Shown: positions 15,205 through 22,391 of the stretch, piece after piece
Numbering within the stretch: the first letter of the stretch is position 1
Layout of the letters: every line of letters starts with the position of its first letter
Origin: an uncultured cyanobacterium
GTDB taxonomy: Bacteria > Cyanobacteriota > Cyanobacteriia > Cyanobacteriales > Chroococcidiopsidaceae
Direction of reading: 5' to 3'
Assembly (NCBI GenBank): GCA_946221495.1
Contig: CAMIFA010000038.1
Coordinates: 1-33,347, forward strand
Length of the DNA: 33,347 nucleotides
Translations under genes and position numbers: made by a program
Notes under the pieces: model-generated
Told to the model about the DNA's origin: nothing
Seen by the model: only the letters and a program-made list of their open reading frames with translations
Database searches by the model: none

Positions 15205-15300
15205 CGAACACATCGCTTTGATGTCGGTGGACAAGCCGCTAAACGCTTCGCTACACTTCGTGAACGCGTCTACGGAGGAAACCTCCGCCCAAACTTTGCG
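15205..15300. repeat. Dispersed cyanobacterial repeat with CGGAGG/CCTCCG hairpin
   Basis: The stretch contains elements I know as dispersed repeats in many cyanobacterial genomes: GATGTCGGTGGACAAGCCGC, CTAAACGCTTCGCTACACTT and CGCGTCTACGGAGGAAACCT. The last includes a perfect 6-bp stem, CGGAGG at 15273-15278 and CCTCCG at 15282-15287, around AAA. It lies in the non-coding gap before the DUF3531 gene. Confidence 0.65.
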
Positions 15301-15329
15301 CTGTCTCCTTATTTAGTCGGTATTAACAA

Positions 15330-15785
15330 ATGCAAGTACAGTTTCGGGAATTTAATCCTTTTGATTTGTGGATCTGGTTGGAGTTCAGCACAGTTCCTTC
15401 TGATTTAGAAAAGCGCTATGTTGCGGAAGTGTTTAGCTCCTGGTTTTTTCTAGGTAAATTAGGAGCATTTAATGCTGAAAATCTCCAGGTTCAAGACGAG
15501 GGACTTGATCTTAGCTATATGAATTATGACGAATCCAGAGCTGATAACAGCTTAATGGCGCTGATGCATAATATGGGGGAATTTGAGTATCAAGGTACGT
15601 GGGCGCGTTGCTGGTTTGATTTGGGAACAAGTGATGCGATCGCTCTTGATATTTTAATTAATGCTCTTAAACAGCTAAGTCAAGAATACGTCAACATTGA
15701 ATTACTATATATTGGTGGTGAAAATGCCGATTGGTCTATAGAGGATAGCGAAAGCCGTCCCAGCTTTATGTATGACGATAATTAG
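15330..15785 (+). CDS. DUF3531 family protein
   Basis: A 151-residue acidic soluble protein beginning MQVQFREFNPFDLWIWLEFS, an opening I associate with DUF3531, a family conserved in cyanobacteria and plants. The length is that of a complete family member. Conserved-looking stretches include SSWFFLGKLGAFNAENLQVQ at about 41-60 and TWARCWFDLGTSDAIALDIL at about 90-109. No signal peptide, membrane helix or known catalytic motif is seen, and I can give no function. The stop is three bases before the NUDIX gene start, so the two form a likely operon; the NUDIX partner does not by itself define a pathway. Confidence 0.82.
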   Translation: MQVQFREFNPFDLWIWLEFSTVPSDLEKRYVAEVFSSWFFLGKLGAFNAENLQVQDEGLDLSYMNYDESRADNSLMALMHNMGEFEYQGTWARCWFDLGTSDAIALDILINALKQLSQEYVNIELLYIGGENADWSIEDSESRPSFMYDDN

Positions 15786-15788
15786 CGA

Positions 15789-16217
15789 ATGCACAAATCA
15801 GGGGAAATTCGGGTTTTAGCTTTGGGGCTAATTAAAGATGGCGATCGTACCTTTATTTCCGAAGGCTACGATCCAGTTAAACAACAAACTTTTTATCGAG
15901 CAATGGGCGGCGGTGTTGATTTTGGTGAAACTAGCCGCGATGCTTTGCAAAGAGAATTTCAAGAAGAAATCCAAGCAGAATTAACAAACATTCGTTACCT
16001 TGGCTGTCTGGAAAATTTATTCATCTTCAACGGTAAACAAGGTCACGAAATTCTACAAATTTATCAATGTGATTTTGTTGATCATAAATTTTATCAATTG
16101 GAGCAGTTGATTTTCAATGAAGGTCAACGTCAAAAAAAAGCACTTTGGGTAGATATTAAGCGCTTTAACTCCGGAGAATTAAAGTTAGTTCCAGGGGAAT
16201 TTTTAGAGTACTTGTAA
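15789..16217 (+). CDS. NUDIX hydrolase
   Basis: A 142-residue single-domain NUDIX protein, which hydrolyses a nucleoside diphosphate linked to another moiety. The box GX5EX7REUXEE is complete: G41, E47, R55, E56, E59 and E60 in GGGVDFGETSRDALQREFQEE. The glycine usually following the second glutamate pair is replaced by Gln62. The length is minimal for the family, with no extra domain that would point to a substrate such as ADP-ribose, 8-oxo-dGTP or a nucleotide sugar. It is probably translated with the DUF3531 gene three bases upstream. No Shine-Dalgarno sequence is evident, in line with coupling. Confidence 0.92.
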   Translation: MHKSGEIRVLALGLIKDGDRTFISEGYDPVKQQTFYRAMGGGVDFGETSRDALQREFQEEIQAELTNIRYLGCLENLFIFNGKQGHEILQIYQCDFVDHKFYQLEQLIFNEGQRQKKALWVDIKRFNSGELKLVPGEFLEYL

Positions 16218-16516
16218 AGTGGTCTTACAAAAGTGTAACTGACTGACAGGGTAATTCATTTAAAGCCTAATAGCTGATAAACTGAAATAGTTATTGTGTA
16301 TATTTAGCTTCTCAGCTAGCAATTAGCAGTAAATCTAAGTGATTGCCGCGAAATAATCACCTTTGATTAAGTAGTTATTACTTAGGTGCATACCTTGCTT
16401 ATGAAGTGTGAAATAAGCTAATAATCGTACTATTTTAAACCTTGCCCCACGCTAAGGTGTTATCAGCTAATGATCAATGACTAATGACTCTTTGTTGATA
16501 TCAGAGGCGTAGTTTT
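16218..16516. other. Gap before the GT39 gene with small dyads
   Basis: About 300 bases without a gene. Two small inverted repeats lie side by side: GTGATT at 16339-16344 with AATCAC at 16355-16360, and TAAGTA at 16368-16373 with TACTTA at 16379-16384. Both are short and could be chance. The promoter of the GT39 gene is expected here. Confidence 0.4.
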
Positions 16517-17989
16517 ATGTCCTTATCCAAAAAGCTATCTAAATATCAGTTTTCGTGGTTCTGGATTGGGATAGCTAGTGTATTTTTACTAAGTGTTACC
16601 CTGCGATTTTGGGGACTAAGCCGATTTAATACTTTAGTATTTGATGAAGTTTACTACGCTAAATTTGCTAACAATTATCTAACTCGTACCCCATTTTTTG
16701 ATGGTCATCCACCTCTAAGTAAATACATAATTGCGATCGGGATGTGGATTGGCAGTCATCTTCCCTTCGGACAAGATGCCGTCAATAGTCTTACAGGTTC
16801 TTTGCGTTCCACCTTCAGTTATCGCTGGTTAAATGCCTTGACTGGCTCTTTCATTCCCTTGGTTGTAGCAGGGATTGCTTATCAGATTAGTTACCGTCGC
16901 AGCTATGCCTTGATTGCGGCTTTATTTGCAGCAGCTGATGGCTTGTTTCTGGTAGAGTCTCGCTACGCCCTAAATAATGTCTATTTAGTGATTTTTGGGC
17001 TGCTAGGACAGTGGTTTTTATTAATAGGATTGGCACAACAAGCTAAACAACGGATATTCTGGTTAATCCTGGCAGGCGTTGGATTTGGTGCTTCAGCCTC
17101 AATTAAATGGAACGGTTTATGGTTTCTATTGGGTGCATATCTAATTTGGCTAACAGCTTGGGCGCTTCGCTGGCTAGAATCGCGGCGGAATTCTGATGTT
17201 AATCAGCGTAACTTAGTTGGGCGACAAAGCTTACAAAATTTAACTCAACTTAAGATTTGGCACGTTCTATTTTATTTAGCAATAATTCCTGCCTTAGTTT
17301 ATAGCATTCAATGGATTCCTCACTTGCAAATCAACCCACAGCCAGGATTTTGGGGAGTGCAGAAGCAGATTTTGGAGTATCACCAAAGAGTCGGTAGTGG
17401 ACCTACTGTGCATCGTTACTGTTCTAGCTGGTACACTTGGCTATTGATGATTCGTCCAGTGGCGTATTTTTACCAAACGGCGCAAAGTGCTACTGAACCG
17501 TTACCAGTTATGGGGCCACCTTTACCTGTTGCTAACGGGCAAGTAATCTACGATGTCCATGCAATCGGGAATCCGGCTTTGTGGTGGCTATCAACTACTG
17601 CTATTTTGTTTTTCCTGGGGATACTTGCTCAAAGGGTAATTAATTGGGTAGGTAATTGGCAAGGGCGTTCCCCTCGCCTCTCGTCTGCTGATACCTGGAT
17701 CATCCTTTACTTAGTTCTTAACTGGCTGGCTAACTTGTTACCTTGGATGCGGGTAACTCGGTGTGCATTTATATATCACTACATGAGTGCTTCGGTATTT
17801 TCGGGGTTAGCGATCGCTTTTATCGTCGATCAATGTTTGCACAGTTACCGCCGTAAATTTCGAGCGCTGGGTGTCACGATTATCTTTCTGATTCTGCTAG
17901 CGTTTGTCTTCTGGATGCCAATTTATCTAGGTCTACCACTATCGCCTGAAGCTTATAAACTGCGGATGTGGTTCCCTTCCTGGATTTAA
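16517..17989 (+). CDS. Dolichyl-phosphate-mannose-protein mannosyltransferase-like glycosyltransferase (GT39)
   Basis: A 490-residue polytopic membrane protein with about ten hydrophobic helices. The first periplasmic loop has the acidic motif LVFDEVYYAKFANNY (about 37-51) and FFDGHPPLSKY (about 57-67), the counterpart of the HPPLGK motif of PMT enzymes. Those features fit GT39, enzymes that transfer mannose or another sugar from a polyprenyl phosphate to proteins or other acceptors at the outer face of the membrane. Bacterial members are diverse, so the sugar and acceptor cannot be stated. AGAGG about nine bases before the ATG supports the start. It is preceded by a 299-base gap and followed by a toxin-antitoxin pair, with no evident operon partner. 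Confidence 0.88.
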   Translation: MSLSKKLSKYQFSWFWIGIASVFLLSVTLRFWGLSRFNTLVFDEVYYAKFANNYLTRTPFFDGHPPLSKYIIAIGMWIGSHLPFGQDAVNSLTGSLRSTFSYRWLNALTGSFIPLVVAGIAYQISYRRSYALIAALFAAADGLFLVESRYALNNVYLVIFGLLGQWFLLIGLAQQAKQRIFWLILAGVGFGASASIKWNGLWFLLGAYLIWLTAWALRWLESRRNSDVNQRNLVGRQSLQNLTQLKIWHVLFYLAIIPALVYSIQWIPHLQINPQPGFWGVQKQILEYHQRVGSGPTVHRYCSSWYTWLLMIRPVAYFYQTAQSATEPLPVMGPPLPVANGQVIYDVHAIGNPALWWLSTTAILFFLGILAQRVINWVGNWQGRSPRLSSADTWIILYLVLNWLANLLPWMRVTRCAFIYHYMSASVFSGLAIAFIVDQCLHSYRRKFRALGVTIIFLILLAFVFWMPIYLGLPLSPEAYKLRMWFPSWI

Positions 17990-18095
17990 AGTGTTAACAG
18001 GTTGAAGTTTTTCATTAAAGATCGGGGCTTGAAATCATTGCCTAGCAATACGCGATAATAAGCTTGTAGCCTGACTAGCATTCTTTACGGCTTTC

Positions 18096-18374
18096 ATGCA
18101 TTTTGAGTGGGACGAAGCGAAGAACCTCGAAAACATTTGTAATCATCAAATTGACTTCGTAGATGTGCCTGAAATGTTTGATGCTCCTATGCTAATTGAG
18201 CTAGATGACCGTTTTGACTATGGTGAGGATCGCTGGGTTGGGATCGGCTTTTTGCGAAACGGCGTAGCGGTTGTTGTCTGGACAGAACGGCTGGGTGATG
18301 TTATCCGAATTATCTCAGCACGAAGAGCAAATCGATATGAGCGGAAACGATTTGAACAGTACCTCACGTACTAA
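18096..18374 (+). CDS. brnT: BrnT family type II toxin
   Basis: A 92-residue protein of the BrnT family, ribonuclease toxins with a RelE-like fold. It opens with the family signature MHFEWDEAKNLENICNHQID and ends with the typical RIISARRANRYERKRFEQYL. The remaining family pattern, DxRxDYGExRWxGIGxLxxxVxVVVxTER, is also visible at about 43-75. The length is normal, and the frame is intact. The stop lies 38 bases inside the antitoxin gene. In characterised pairs BrnA neutralises BrnT and the complex represses the promoter. Here the order toxin first, antitoxin second, with overlap, is the usual one. It marks the start of a stretch rich in accessory and broken genes. Confidence 0.92.
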   Translation: MHFEWDEAKNLENICNHQIDFVDVPEMFDAPMLIELDDRFDYGEDRWVGIGFLRNGVAVVVWTERLGDVIRIISARRANRYERKRFEQYLTY

Positions 18375-18624
18375 CTGGCAAGCACTAGAGTCAATGTCAG
18401 ATGAAGACATTGATTACTCTAACATTCCTCCTTTGACTGACGAGTTTTTTGAAAAGGCAACGCTGCGAGTTCCGGCTAAACAAGCCCGAAATCTGGTTCA
18501 CCTAGATCCAGATGTAATGGCATGGTTTCAAACCCATAGTACAGAATACAAAACGCTGATCAATTCAGTTCTACGTCGCTACATTGAGAGCAATCGTGAC
18601 AAGCAAAAAGAAAAAATTAGTTGA
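18337..18624 (+). CDS. brnA: BrnA family antitoxin
   Basis: A 95-residue partner of BrnT. The N-terminal part binds the toxin in characterised pairs; the C-terminal part carries the ribbon-helix-helix-like motif KQARNLVHLDPDVMAWFQTH followed by YKTLINSVLRRYIE, which fits DNA binding and autorepression. The open frame extends upstream to 18271, but the ATG at 18337 (MSGNDLNSTSRTNWQAL) is preferred because the longer version adds residues with no family resemblance and would bury most of them in the toxin gene. Overlap with brnT is 38 bases. Both genes look intact, so the pair is probably functional. Confidence 0.9.
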   Translation: MSGNDLNSTSRTNWQALESMSDEDIDYSNIPPLTDEFFEKATLRVPAKQARNLVHLDPDVMAWFQTHSTEYKTLINSVLRRYIESNRDKQKEKIS

Positions 18625-18708
18625 AACTTAAACAATATTTGTGAAATGTGGGTATGGGAATTGAAGTTAACTGAATCTTTACACTATGAGTGATCTATTA
18701 ATTGCCCT

Positions 18709-19505
18709 ATGATTTTTGAGGATTTACTAAAAGAATTCAAGAGAATTGATGCGATTGAACACCCCATCGAGAAGCAATACGAACTGGAAATTTCTTTAGA
18801 AAAGAGCGGTATGGGAAGGGAAGCTTATATTAGGCTATTCAATCTATACCAGGCAAAGAAGAAAGAAGAACAATGGTTGAGTTGTTGCTATCTAGCTCCC
18901 TTTGTAAAACTTGAAAAGCTGATTGAGAAGTCTGCGGCAGTAGTGAATGAGATGGATATATTTAAAATCATTCAACAAATCGGCAATATAGCAATAGTCT
19001 TCACTGTAGCTTCGTTAATCTGGAACATAGTACCCAAGCAGGACAAGGAAATTGAAGAAGCCTGGAAAGTCATAGAGTCAAAAGAAGTTGGGCGTATGAC
19101 GAGATACTCCGCGATTGAGAAGCTTAATAGATATAAGCAGCCTTTAGATCATCTGAGCTTACCGCCAAAGGTTTATTTGGCAAGAATCAATTTAGAAGAA
19201 GCAAATTTAAATAACTCTGTTCTTCCAGAGGCTATTCTTATAAAAGCCAACCTGAAAAGGGCTAAATTGCGTGGAGCTAACCTAATAGGAGCTAACCTGT
19301 GGAAGGCTAAATTACAAAGGCTGATCTGCGTGGGGCTGACCTAAGTGAGGCTATTCTGATAAGGGTTAACTTGAAGGAAGCAAAGTATACACACAGCAAT
19401 ACTAAGTCAGAAGCTTGTCTAAAATATAAAGTTCAACACCGCTGTCCCACCCTCTTTCCCAATAGTTTTGACCCTAAAGTAGCAGGAATGGATTTGGTGA
19501 AGTAG
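18709..19505 (+). pseudogene. Pentapeptide-repeat membrane protein gene with one frameshift
   Basis: The first frame gives 211 codons: an N-terminal helical cytosolic region, one membrane helix at about 84-108 (IFKIIQQIGNIAIVFTVASL), then pentapeptide repeats of the A(N/D)Lxx type from about residue 160 (LEEANLNNSVLPEA, NLKRAKLRGANLIGANLWKA). At 19318-19320 the frame breaks and stops at 19342-19344. Reading on in the next frame from 19320 restores ADLRGADLSEAILIRVNLKE and then the familiar closing pattern LFPNSFDPKVAGM, ending at TAG 19503-19505. Loss of one G from an AGGG run would explain it. The repaired protein would have about 265 residues. It is either a recent pseudogene or a sequencing error. 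Confidence 0.85.
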
Positions 19506-19897
19506 GAATCGCCTTCAATTAATTTTAACTTTTTCTTCTTAAGTTGTATAGTTTGCAAACACTTCCTACCCATATCCGCGTACTCAAGTTATTAGTAGTG
19601 CTTGCCAACCAACTGTGTAATTGACAACCAGTGATAACAAAACTGTCGTTCCAACACCTAACACCGCACATATAAAGCGCGATATACAGATTCTCCGCGT
19701 GAGAGGGTAGATTTTTCCCGTTCTGTGGGAACTGGGAACGGGTTTTCTGCTAACCAGTCACTACCCTGTCTTTGGAAAGCTGAATTAGCGTTGAAGCGAT
19801 CGCTATTAATTTTTATTGCTCTGTCTCTTCAGAAGGAAGCAGTTTCCCGTGACACACTACATATTTTATTTAGGAGCAGTGTGTTTCAACTCATAGG
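19506..19897. other. Gap holding a trmB 3'-end copy
   Basis: Apart from the trmB-like fragment at 19658-19803 nothing coding is seen. Between the fragment and the DUF2283 stop is a weak dyad, ACACACT at 19852-19858 with AGTGTGT at 19878-19884, which may end the DUF2283 transcript. Confidence 0.5.
19658..19803 (-). pseudogene. Partial copy of the trmB 3' end
   Basis: On the minus strand this 146-base segment reads FNANSAFQRQGSDWLAENP, FPVPTEREKSTLSRGES and VYRALYVRC followed by a stop. It matches the last 47 or so codons of the intact trmB gene at 21637-21779. Outside a three-base in-frame indel patch I count about five substitutions in roughly 127 bases. The match runs from the stop codon to a HIP1 octamer GCGATCGC shared by both copies, and ends there abruptly. 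No start codon or methyltransferase core is attached, so it is a gene fragment. Confidence 0.9.
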
Positions 19898-20113
19898 TTA
19901 ACTAGCGGGAGCGACTGTCTTTGGCAAATCGATCGCTTCAATGGCAGCCAAGTCCGTAACTTTGGACGCTTGCTCAATAGTGATCCCGATAACTTGCTCC
20001 TCAGCATCAAAATCAACGATCAAGTTGTCTGTAATTGCATCTGTATTCACTGGCTTGGCATCCGATAAATTGATGTAAAGCGTATCCGTATCAGAAAAGT
20101 ATTGGAGTTTCAT
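19898..20113 (-). CDS. DUF2283 family protein (putative antitoxin-like partner)
   Basis: A 71-residue acidic protein beginning MKLQYFSDTDTLYINLSDAK, the standard opening of DUF2283, with NLIVDFDAEEQVIGITIEQA in the middle. The family is small and widespread, and often follows a DUF4258 gene in a toxin-antitoxin-like order; no activity is established to my knowledge. AGGGGAG about nine bases upstream supports the ATG at 20113. The ATG overlaps the TGA of the DUF4258 frame (ATGA), which shows that the two were translated as a pair. Its upstream partner now carries an internal stop, so this gene may be an orphan. Confidence 0.88.
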   Translation of the reverse strand: MKLQYFSDTDTLYINLSDAKPVNTDAITDNLIVDFDAEEQVIGITIEQASKVTDLAAIEAIDLPKTVAPAS

Positions 20114-20370
20114 GTTGGTTCTTCTCCCCTTTGTTGTCTTATGAAGAAATTGCGATCGAAGAAGGCGTTGTGAACCGTTTCGCCATCACTCTCAGTAATG
20201 ACTCTGAGCGCCCGTCCACCGTATTCTGAGATATTTCCCAACTATTTGATGCGTCCGTTGCCCTGTACTTCCGTTTTAACTGGATTTGCCAAGACTTGCT
20301 CAATCCACTCGATTTGAACCTCTGGGTGATTTACCCGAACGACTGATTCAAAGTAACGAGTGGTCTTCAT
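20110..20370 (-). pseudogene. DUF4258 family gene interrupted by an in-frame TAG
   Basis: Reading the minus strand from ATG at 20370 gives MKTTRYFESVVRVNHPEVQI, then EWIEQVLANPVKTEVQGNGR and IK, a stop TAG at 20244-20242 (codon 43), then in the same frame LGNISEYGGRALRVITESDG and ETVHNAFFDRNFF to a TGA at 20112-20110. Both halves fit the DUF4258 pattern, including the closing ETVHNAFFDR. GAGG seven bases before the ATG is a good ribosome binding site. The frame ends in a four-base overlap with DUF2283. One nonsense mutation therefore inactivated an otherwise complete 86-residue protein, unless the stop is read through or is a sequencing error. Confidence 0.87.
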
Positions 20371-20578
20371 TTTTAATCCTCAGTGCTTCATTTCTTTCAT
20401 CCGTTGCCATAGAACAGGGATCGCAACAAAGAAGGTTACTCCGTTTTTGACTTGGGGTGCAGCTGAGTCTATTTTTGTGAAGCCTGATAAGTTATTCTCT
20501 GGTGCTAATGATTATCGCCAGCTAGCGGGGGCAACTGTTGCTTATTAATCTACCCGCTAACATTATTAAACCTTTACT

Positions 20579-21514
20579 TTAACGCTCAAATTGACACTCT
20601 AAACGAGAACTGCTCAAACTAAGAAATTTTTGGATATAAATAGCTACTTGCTGCTTCTCTTCAGAGCCAGAACTGTAAAACCGAGTTAGGGGTAAAGTTT
20701 TTCCTGACCATAGGGTGAGAGTGACTCGAAAAGTCAAACCTCCTCCATTACTTAACTCTACCTTGGCACCTGAAATTTCGTGAAGCGAATGTTGAAAGAC
20801 TTTTGCTCCAAACCAGTTATGTCGTCTAATAGTCACGCTATCACTTTCTTGATCGAAGAAGCAAGTCACTACTGGAGCTACTGCTATTACTAGAATACTT
20901 ACAACTTCAAAGAAACCCGCAATTCCAAAACCAAAATAACCTAGTAGTCGCTCATTCTCTTGAACCACCAGCGAAGCTTGCATAGGAGCTTGTATGAAGG
21001 CATTAATTTGAAATACCAGCGCTTGCCTGCTTTGCTCGTCATATGCAGTGTATTCATTTGTAAATGGCACATTACCTCCGCTAGTTTGAAGCATTACTCG
21101 ATACGTAGAGATAGTTATGCCATGTTTATCTTTCCTAATTTTTGTTTCTGTAGTGGCTCCTTGTAATTCAGAAATGAATGTTTTGCTTTTTTCTCTCCCA
21201 AGCCAATTTATCTCAGCTAATTCACATCTAGGAAAAGTAGGAGCATCTTGTATAGATGTAAGAGATAACTGCAAGGGAGCAGAACGTTCACAAGTGAGAG
21301 TTGTTACAGGTGTGAGAGTCAGACTAGAAAGCAAGAGAAAAAGTCCAACTCCAGCAAAAAATAGTGCAACTCCCCAAAAAAATGTGGGACGAATCCTAAT
21401 TATCAGCTTATTTGGCAACTGCTCCAAAATCTTTACAGTAGGATGAGTAATGACAAGTAATACTCCGCCACCAAAAATTAGCCAGAAAAGCCCCCAACCG
21501 TAATCCTGTTGCAT
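20579..21514 (-). CDS. Membrane protein, function unknown
   Basis: A 311-residue protein I do not recognise. Two helices lie near the N terminus, about 4-20 (GWGLFWLIFGGGVLLVI) and 45-68 (TFFWGVALFFAGVGLFLLLSSL), and a further hydrophobic stretch at about 193-220 (GYFGFGIAGFFEVVSILVIA). The loop between the second and third, about 125 residues, has a beta-rich look with two cysteines (CERSAP, RCELAE) and is probably outside the cytosol. The C-terminal 90 residues after the last helix (DQESDSVTIRRHNWFGAKVF and on) resemble a PH-like beta domain in their alternating pattern, though this is only an impression. It lies inside the stretch bounded by the two trmB 3' ends and has no operon partner. 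Confidence 0.7.
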   Translation of the reverse strand: MQQDYGWGLFWLIFGGGVLLVITHPTVKILEQLPNKLIIRIRPTFFWGVALFFAGVGLFLLLSSLTLTPVTTLTCERSAPLQLSLTSIQDAPTFPRCELAEINWLGREKSKTFISELQGATTETKIRKDKHGITISTYRVMLQTSGGNVPFTNEYTAYDEQSRQALVFQINAFIQAPMQASLVVQENERLLGYFGFGIAGFFEVVSILVIAVAPVVTCFFDQESDSVTIRRHNWFGAKVFQHSLHEISGAKVELSNGGGLTFRVTLTLWSGKTLPLTRFYSSGSEEKQQVAIYIQKFLSLSSSRLECQFER

Positions 21515-21636
21515 AATAATTCCATATATTAATAAAATTAGTTGGATTAAACTGATTTACTACTATCATTACCTGGAAATATCCTAGTTCTAGTTATAAA
21601 TTCACAACATTTAGGTATAAAATAATTCTGGTAATG

Positions 21637-22263
21637 CTAAGACCGCACAAATAAAGCGCGATATACAGATTCTCCGCGTGAAAGGGTAGATTTTTCCCGT
21701 TCTGTAGGTGGTAACGGGTTTTCTGCTAACCAGTCACTACCTTGTCTTTGGAAAGCTGAATTAGAGTTGAAGCGATCGCACATTTCCACCGCCAGCGCCT
21801 CAATATCTGACTGGATAAACACAACGCTGCCAATAGCTAGATAATCGGCTAATTGGGTTACTAATTGAGGTTGTACTAAGCGCCGTTTAGCGTGGCGAGT
21901 TTTAAACCAAGGATCGGGAAACTGAATTGTTACACGCTGCAATCTACCAACCGGAAGTGAACTCAGAAGCGGCTGTAAGGAATTATTCACATTGCAAAAC
22001 AAGTAGTGCAGATTTGTTAGTCCCGATTCGTCCCGCCAGGTATTTGCTTCTTGCACTAAAGGTTCCCGAATTTCCAAGCCTAAAAAATTCCAATCTCGTT
22101 CCCAAGCCGCCATATTAAATAAAAACCGCCCCTTACCGCAACCAATATCTAGATGTAGTGGCTGTGTAGGTGCAGCATAAATCTTTTCCCAGTCAAGCGG
22201 ACTTGCTGGTGTTTGATACTTATTACTAAGCGGGTTAACGTGGTTACGGACTCGAACTGGCAA
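21637..22263 (-). CDS. trmB: tRNA (guanine(46)-N7)-methyltransferase TrmB
   Basis: A SAM-dependent methyltransferase making m7G46 in tRNA. Key motifs are LDIGCGKGRFLFNMA (SAM binding), LGLEIREP, and the family hallmark FPDPWFKTRHAKRRLVQPQL. The C terminus TEREKSTLSRGESVYRALFV is also typical. The open frame extends to a TTG at 22302, but I prefer the TTG at 22263: AAGGAG lies six bases before it (22275-22270) and the resulting start LPVRVRNHVNPLSNKY, with initiator Met, matches the usual cyanobacterial N terminus. That gives 208 residues. A second copy of its last 47 or so codons lies 2 kb away at 19658-19803, which suggests that its 3' end was a recombination or integration target. Confidence 0.95.
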   Translation of the reverse strand: MPVRVRNHVNPLSNKYQTPASPLDWEKIYAAPTQPLHLDIGCGKGRFLFNMAAWERDWNFLGLEIREPLVQEANTWRDESGLTNLHYLFCNVNNSLQPLLSSLPVGRLQRVTIQFPDPWFKTRHAKRRLVQPQLVTQLADYLAIGSVVFIQSDIEALAVEMCDRFNSNSAFQRQGSDWLAENPLPPTEREKSTLSRGESVYRALFVRS

Positions 22264-22391
22264 GATTATCTCCTTTTTAGCAATTAGCGCTGTAACTGAC
22301 AACTTGATCTAGCGTAGCGATCTAAAGCCAGAGTTATACTACTTTGGGGAACACTCTGATTGCGTATCAAATTTAAATCTGTATTAGCGCC

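Noticed and set aside
20515..20545. About 18 bases resembling the DUF2283 3' end (CTAGCGGGGGCAACTGTTG against CTAGCGGGAGCGACTGTC)
   Set aside because: The likeness is short and the minus-strand frame around it does not continue as DUF2283, so I treat it as chance.
20360..20548. 62-codon plus-strand open frame ending SGANDYRQLAGATVAY
   Set aside because: It has no ribosome site, overlaps the start of the DUF4258 pseudogene on the other strand and matches nothing I know. A gene remnant is possible but unsupported.
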